Assembly: GCA_024397875.1 (NCBI GenBank)
Contig: CP073344.1
Location: 4,021,001 to 4,085,000, forward strand
Direction of reading: 5' to 3'
Length of the DNA: 64,000 nucleotides
DNA from: Amphritea atlantica
GTDB lineage: Bacteria; Pseudomonadota; Gammaproteobacteria; Pseudomonadales; Balneatricaceae
Shown: positions 61,376 through 64,000 of the stretch, piece by piece
How positions within the stretch are numbered: the stretch's first letter is position 1
Layout: every line of letters starts with the position of its first letter
Program-made: the position numbers and the translations under genes
Notes under the pieces: generated by a model
Database searches by the model: none
Told to the model about the DNA's origin: nothing
What the model saw: the letters and a program-made list of their open reading frames with translations, nothing else

Positions 61376-62987
61376 ACTGGTAAAACGTTATTTTCAGCTG
61401 CTCTGGCAGCAACGGGGCATGGCCGCGCTGGGACTGCTGCTGGCAACCATCACGGCACTCGCGGGTATCGCTCTGCTGGCGGTATCCGGCTGGTTTATCA
61501 GCGCCACGGCGCTGGCGGGGCTTTCGCTGGTCGCCGCGCATGGGTTTAACTATTTTGCCCCGGGCGCGATTGTCAGGGGGCTGTCGATCGCCCGGACTTT
61601 TGGCCGTTATGGCGAAAGACTGGCGACCCATGAAGCCACCTTCCGGGTGATATCACACCTGCGCAGCGATATGTTTGGCACCCTCAGCAGACATAACTGG
61701 CAGGAGCAACCGCTTAACAGCCATGAGGCCAGCAGCCGCCTGCTGGAAGATATCCGTCATGCCGAGGCCCTCTATCTATCCGCACTGGTACCGGGCCTGG
61801 TGATGCTGCTCAGTGCGCTGCTCTATCTGGCGACGGTAATGCTGTTTCTGCCCCAGCTCACCCTGTGGTTGCTGTTGCCACTGCTCACCTGCGTACTGCT
61901 ACTGCCAGCGCTCTATCTTCGCCGGGTCCTGCAGCCCCAGAACACCCTGCATCAGCAGCGCAGCCGACAGTGGAGCGACGCCCATTCGCTGTTCAGTAAT
62001 CTGCGCACCCTGATCCTGTTTGACCGCTTATCACCACAGAGCGATAAGCTATGTCAGAGTGCCGCTATGGCGGACCAGACCGAACAGCGGGCCAGCAATG
62101 CCCGTCAGAGCGTTCAGGTACTCAATCAACTGGTTCAGGCGATGATGATCCTGCTGGTCTTGTGGCACGGCCTTGAGGGTCTGGCAACCGGGCAGCTCGA
62201 GGGGACGCTGGTGTTTATGCTGCTGCTACTGACGCTGGGACTGCAGGAGGTACTGACCACCGGCAGCAGCTCCCTGGCGGCCTTCGCACTGGGATACCGG
62301 GCACTGGAACGCATCAACCGGTTATGCCCGGCAGAACCGCAGCCCGATCGGCGGCAATTTCTCCATTCGGACAGCCCGGCGATCAGCATTGACATTGAGA
62401 ACCTCTGCTATCGCTATCCCAGCCGTGAGGAAGCGACTATAGAGCACCTCAGCACTTCGCTTCAGGGAAAAAACTGGTACTGGCTGACCAATCCCAGCGG
62501 CCAAGGCAAAACCACGCTGTTGCAGCTGTTAGCGGGTCGGCTGCAAGCGCAGCAGGGCCGGATAGTCTTTTCCGCCACTGAGGCAAAACAGATTGGGATG
62601 ATGCCGCAACAGATCAGCCTGCTGCAGGGCAGCCTGCGTTTCAACCTCTGCCTGCATCAGCAGTATAGCGATGCAGCACTATGGCAGGTGCTGAAAACTG
62701 TGGAGCTCGATCACTGGGCTACCGGACTGCCGGAACAACTGAACAGCTGGCTGGGCAAAGGTTCATACCTGCCATCCGGAGGGGAGCTGAAGCGACTGGG
62801 GCTGGCCAGGTTAATTCTGCAGGACCGGCAGGTATTGCTGCTGGATGAACCCACCGCAGGTATTGATTCCGCACGCAGCAAGCGGATTCTTAAGCGGCTG
62901 CGCCAGCAATGGTATAACCGTGTCGTTGTAATCAGCAGTCACGAGTCTGATCTGATGGCAGGCAACGATAGTGAGCTCAGGCTTTAG
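61368..62987 (+). CDS. cydC: Thiol exporter ABC subunit CydC
   Basis: CydC is the second half of the heterodimeric exporter. The 539-aa protein has six helices, with SGWFISATALAGLS and GAIVRGLSIARTFGRYGERL typical of CydC, and a C-terminal ATPase with Walker B VLLLDEPTAGIDS. Walker A is altered: NPSGQGKT replaces the usual GxSGxGKS/T, and the signature reads LPSGGELKRLGLAR. ATG at 61368 overlaps the cydD stop; the longer open frame upstream lies inside cydD. Confidence 0.92.
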   Translation: MPELVKRYFQLLWQQRGMAALGLLLATITALAGIALLAVSGWFISATALAGLSLVAAHGFNYFAPGAIVRGLSIARTFGRYGERLATHEATFRVISHLRSDMFGTLSRHNWQEQPLNSHEASSRLLEDIRHAEALYLSALVPGLVMLLSALLYLATVMLFLPQLTLWLLLPLLTCVLLLPALYLRRVLQPQNTLHQQRSRQWSDAHSLFSNLRTLILFDRLSPQSDKLCQSAAMADQTEQRASNARQSVQVLNQLVQAMMILLVLWHGLEGLATGQLEGTLVFMLLLLTLGLQEVLTTGSSSLAAFALGYRALERINRLCPAEPQPDRRQFLHSDSPAISIDIENLCYRYPSREEATIEHLSTSLQGKNWYWLTNPSGQGKTTLLQLLAGRLQAQQGRIVFSATEAKQIGMMPQQISLLQGSLRFNLCLHQQYSDAALWQVLKTVELDHWATGLPEQLNSWLGKGSYLPSGGELKRLGLARLILQDRQVLLLDEPTAGIDSARSKRILKRLRQQWYNRVVVISSHESDLMAGNDSELRL

Positions 62988-63170
62988 CTGTATTTTTTTC
63001 AGCCGCTATTCAAGCTGCCCCGCTTCAGGTTCAGCAACCGCGCCGCCGCAGATACATTGCCTCCTGCTGCTCCCGGGCGCTGTCAGCCTGCCTGCTGCTG
63101 GATCTGTAATGTCACTTACTGATTGACTGAAACAGTTAACTGAAACGCAGCATCATTTCCGAAGAACAAA

Positions 63171-63198
63171 AAAAAAGCCCGCTTTCGCGGGCTTTTTT
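63171..63198. terminator. Bidirectional terminator between cydC and EF-G
   Basis: AAAAAAGCCCGC pairs with GCGGGCTTTTTT around a TTTC loop, a perfect 12-bp stem flanked by A and T. It is 184 bp after cydC and 21 bp after the minus-strand EF-G stop, so it can end both. Confidence 0.9.
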
Positions 63199-63218
63199 AA
63201 TCAGCAGTAAGGCAACAA

Positions 63219-64000
63219 TTACTTGTTGGCTTTACGCTCTTTCTCTTCAGCGATAACTTTCTCTGCTACTGTTGCAGGACATGCCGCGTAGTGAGAGAAC
63301 TCCATAGAGAACTGACCACGACCAGAAGTCATAGTACGCAGGTGTCCGATGTAACCGAACATCTCAGACAGAGGCACGTCAGCTTTAACTCGAACGCCTG
63401 AACCCGCAGCTTCCTGACCAGAGATCATGCCACGACGACGGTTAAGGTCACCAATAACATCACCTACGTGATCTTCAGGAGTGAACACGTCAACCTTCAT
63501 GATCGGCTCCAGCAGCTGTGGACCCGCTTTAGGCATGGACTGACGGAAAGCGCCTTTTGCCGCGATTTCAAATGCAATCGCAGAGGAGTCAACCGCGTGG
63601 TAACCACCGTCGTACAGTTCAATCTCAACGTCCAGCACAGGGAAGCCCGCCAGCGGACCTGTATCCATCATGCTCTTGAAGCCCTTCTCGATCGCCGGGA
63701 AGAATTCCTTAGGTACGTTACCGCCCACTACGGTTGAAGAGAACGTGAAACCAGTGTTCTGCTCACCCGGCTTGATGCGGTAGTCAATCTTACCGTACTG
63801 ACCTGAACCACCAGACTGTTTCTTGTGAGTGTAGCTGTCTTCCAGTGCCTGAGTGATTGTCTCACGGTAGGCAACCTGTGGCTGACCTACAACCAGTTCA
63901 ACACCGTAAGTACGCTTCAGAATATCTACTTTGATATCCAGGTGAAGCTCACCCATACCTTTCAGGATAGTTTCGCCAGAGTCTTCATCGGTTTCAACAA
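63219..64000 (-). CDS. Elongation factor G, C-terminal part (truncated by window)
   Basis: The visible 260 codons cover the end of domain III, domain IV and domain V of translation factor EF-G, which moves tRNA and mRNA through the ribosome. Domain IV is recognised by [13 protein letters not shown] and the loop [14 protein letters not shown] [11 protein letters not shown]; domain V by [17 protein letters not shown] and RRGMISGQE. The frame stays open to the window edge, so the gene continues. The [13 protein letters not shown] stretch differs from E. coli FusA (VDRMKREFNVEA), and the gene is outside the str operon, which suggests a second EF-G copy. Confidence 0.93.
   Translation of the reverse strand, partial: VETDEDSGETILKGMGELHLDIKVDILKRTYGVELVVGQPQVAYRETITQALEDSYTHKKQSGGSGQYGKIDYRIKPGEQNTGFTFSSTVVGGNVPKEFFPAIEKGFKSMMDTGPLAGFPVLDVEIELYDGGYHAVDSSAIAFEIAAKGAFRQSMPKAGPQLLEPIMKVDVFTPEDHVGDVIGDLNRRRGMISGQEAAGSGVRVKADVPLSEMFGYIGHLRTMTSGRGQFSMEFSHYAACPATVAEKVIAEEKERKANK

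Noticed and set aside
1..64000. CRISPR array, prophage, toxin-antitoxin or defence genes
   Set aside because: I looked for regularly spaced repeats, phage structural genes, integrases and Cas-like or restriction-like proteins and saw none in the window.

Overview
The window reads as chromosome of a marine-type gammaproteobacterium. The inferred placement is near the Oceanospirillaceae (Amphritea, Neptunomonas and Marinobacterium type), from gene order and protein style only: hisBHF divergent from asmA-mutY-yggX, many c-di-GMP proteins, cytochrome bd with CydX, and an EF-G with the sequence style of a second fusA copy. No species can be named from sequence alone.

Layout. 0-2.5 kb: end of an ABC importer and a porin-like outer-membrane protein. 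2.9-8.8 kb: core genes hisF, hisH, hisB (minus strand; hisA is absent from its usual place) facing asmA-like, mutY and yggX. 9.0 kb: tRNA-Phe with promoter and terminator. 9.5-11.2 kb: a scrap zone holding a small orphan gene, an IS5-type transposase remnant, the 3' end of a group II intron, an agmatinase remnant and a broken 3' end of a phytanoyl-CoA dioxygenase gene. 11.3-20.6 kb: an accessory catabolic cluster with a divergent NodD-type LysR regulator. It encodes a FAH-family hydrolase, a cyclase-family metal hydrolase, a C-C hydrolase resembling 2,6-dihydroxypseudooxynicotine hydrolase, a type I extradiol dioxygenase, an orphan Rieske ferredoxin, an FAD monooxygenase, a MetA-pathway outer-membrane channel, and a second FAD monooxygenase frameshifted inside its FAD-binding motif. 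20.8-24.9 kb: a divergent PhyH dioxygenase/LysR pair, an SLC13-type transporter, and a chimeric scar made of PhyH and LysR 3' ends.

25-35.3 kb: GlxA-type regulator with an AhpD-like protein, a GDCCVxC protein, a GGDEF/EAL protein flanked by a small coiled-coil membrane protein and a dead copy of it, an AraC regulator with an MFS exporter, formate-tetrahydrofolate ligase and a FAD dehydrogenase. 35.6-43.0 kb: a signalling block with an HTH-receiver protein, a triple-PAS histidine kinase, an Aer-like chemoreceptor and a PAS-GGDEF-EAL protein. 43.1-47.4 kb: tripartite ABC exporter. 47.6-49.8 kb: ferritin-like diiron protein with its likely reductase, and an FNR/Anr-type site upstream.

50.3-54.9 kb: TonB receptor, YfiR-like protein and YfiN-like GGDEF/EAL protein, probably one signalling unit. 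55.3-63.0 kb: cydABX and cydDC around a sigma-54 activator gene, with a good sigma-54 promoter before cydA. The window ends inside an EF-G gene on the minus strand.

The parts most likely to hold new biology are the catabolic cluster at 11.3-20.6 kb, the sigma-54-controlled cyd locus, the diiron oxygenase pair, and the TonB-YfiR-YfiN unit. All functions are inferred from motifs read by eye; no database search was possible.
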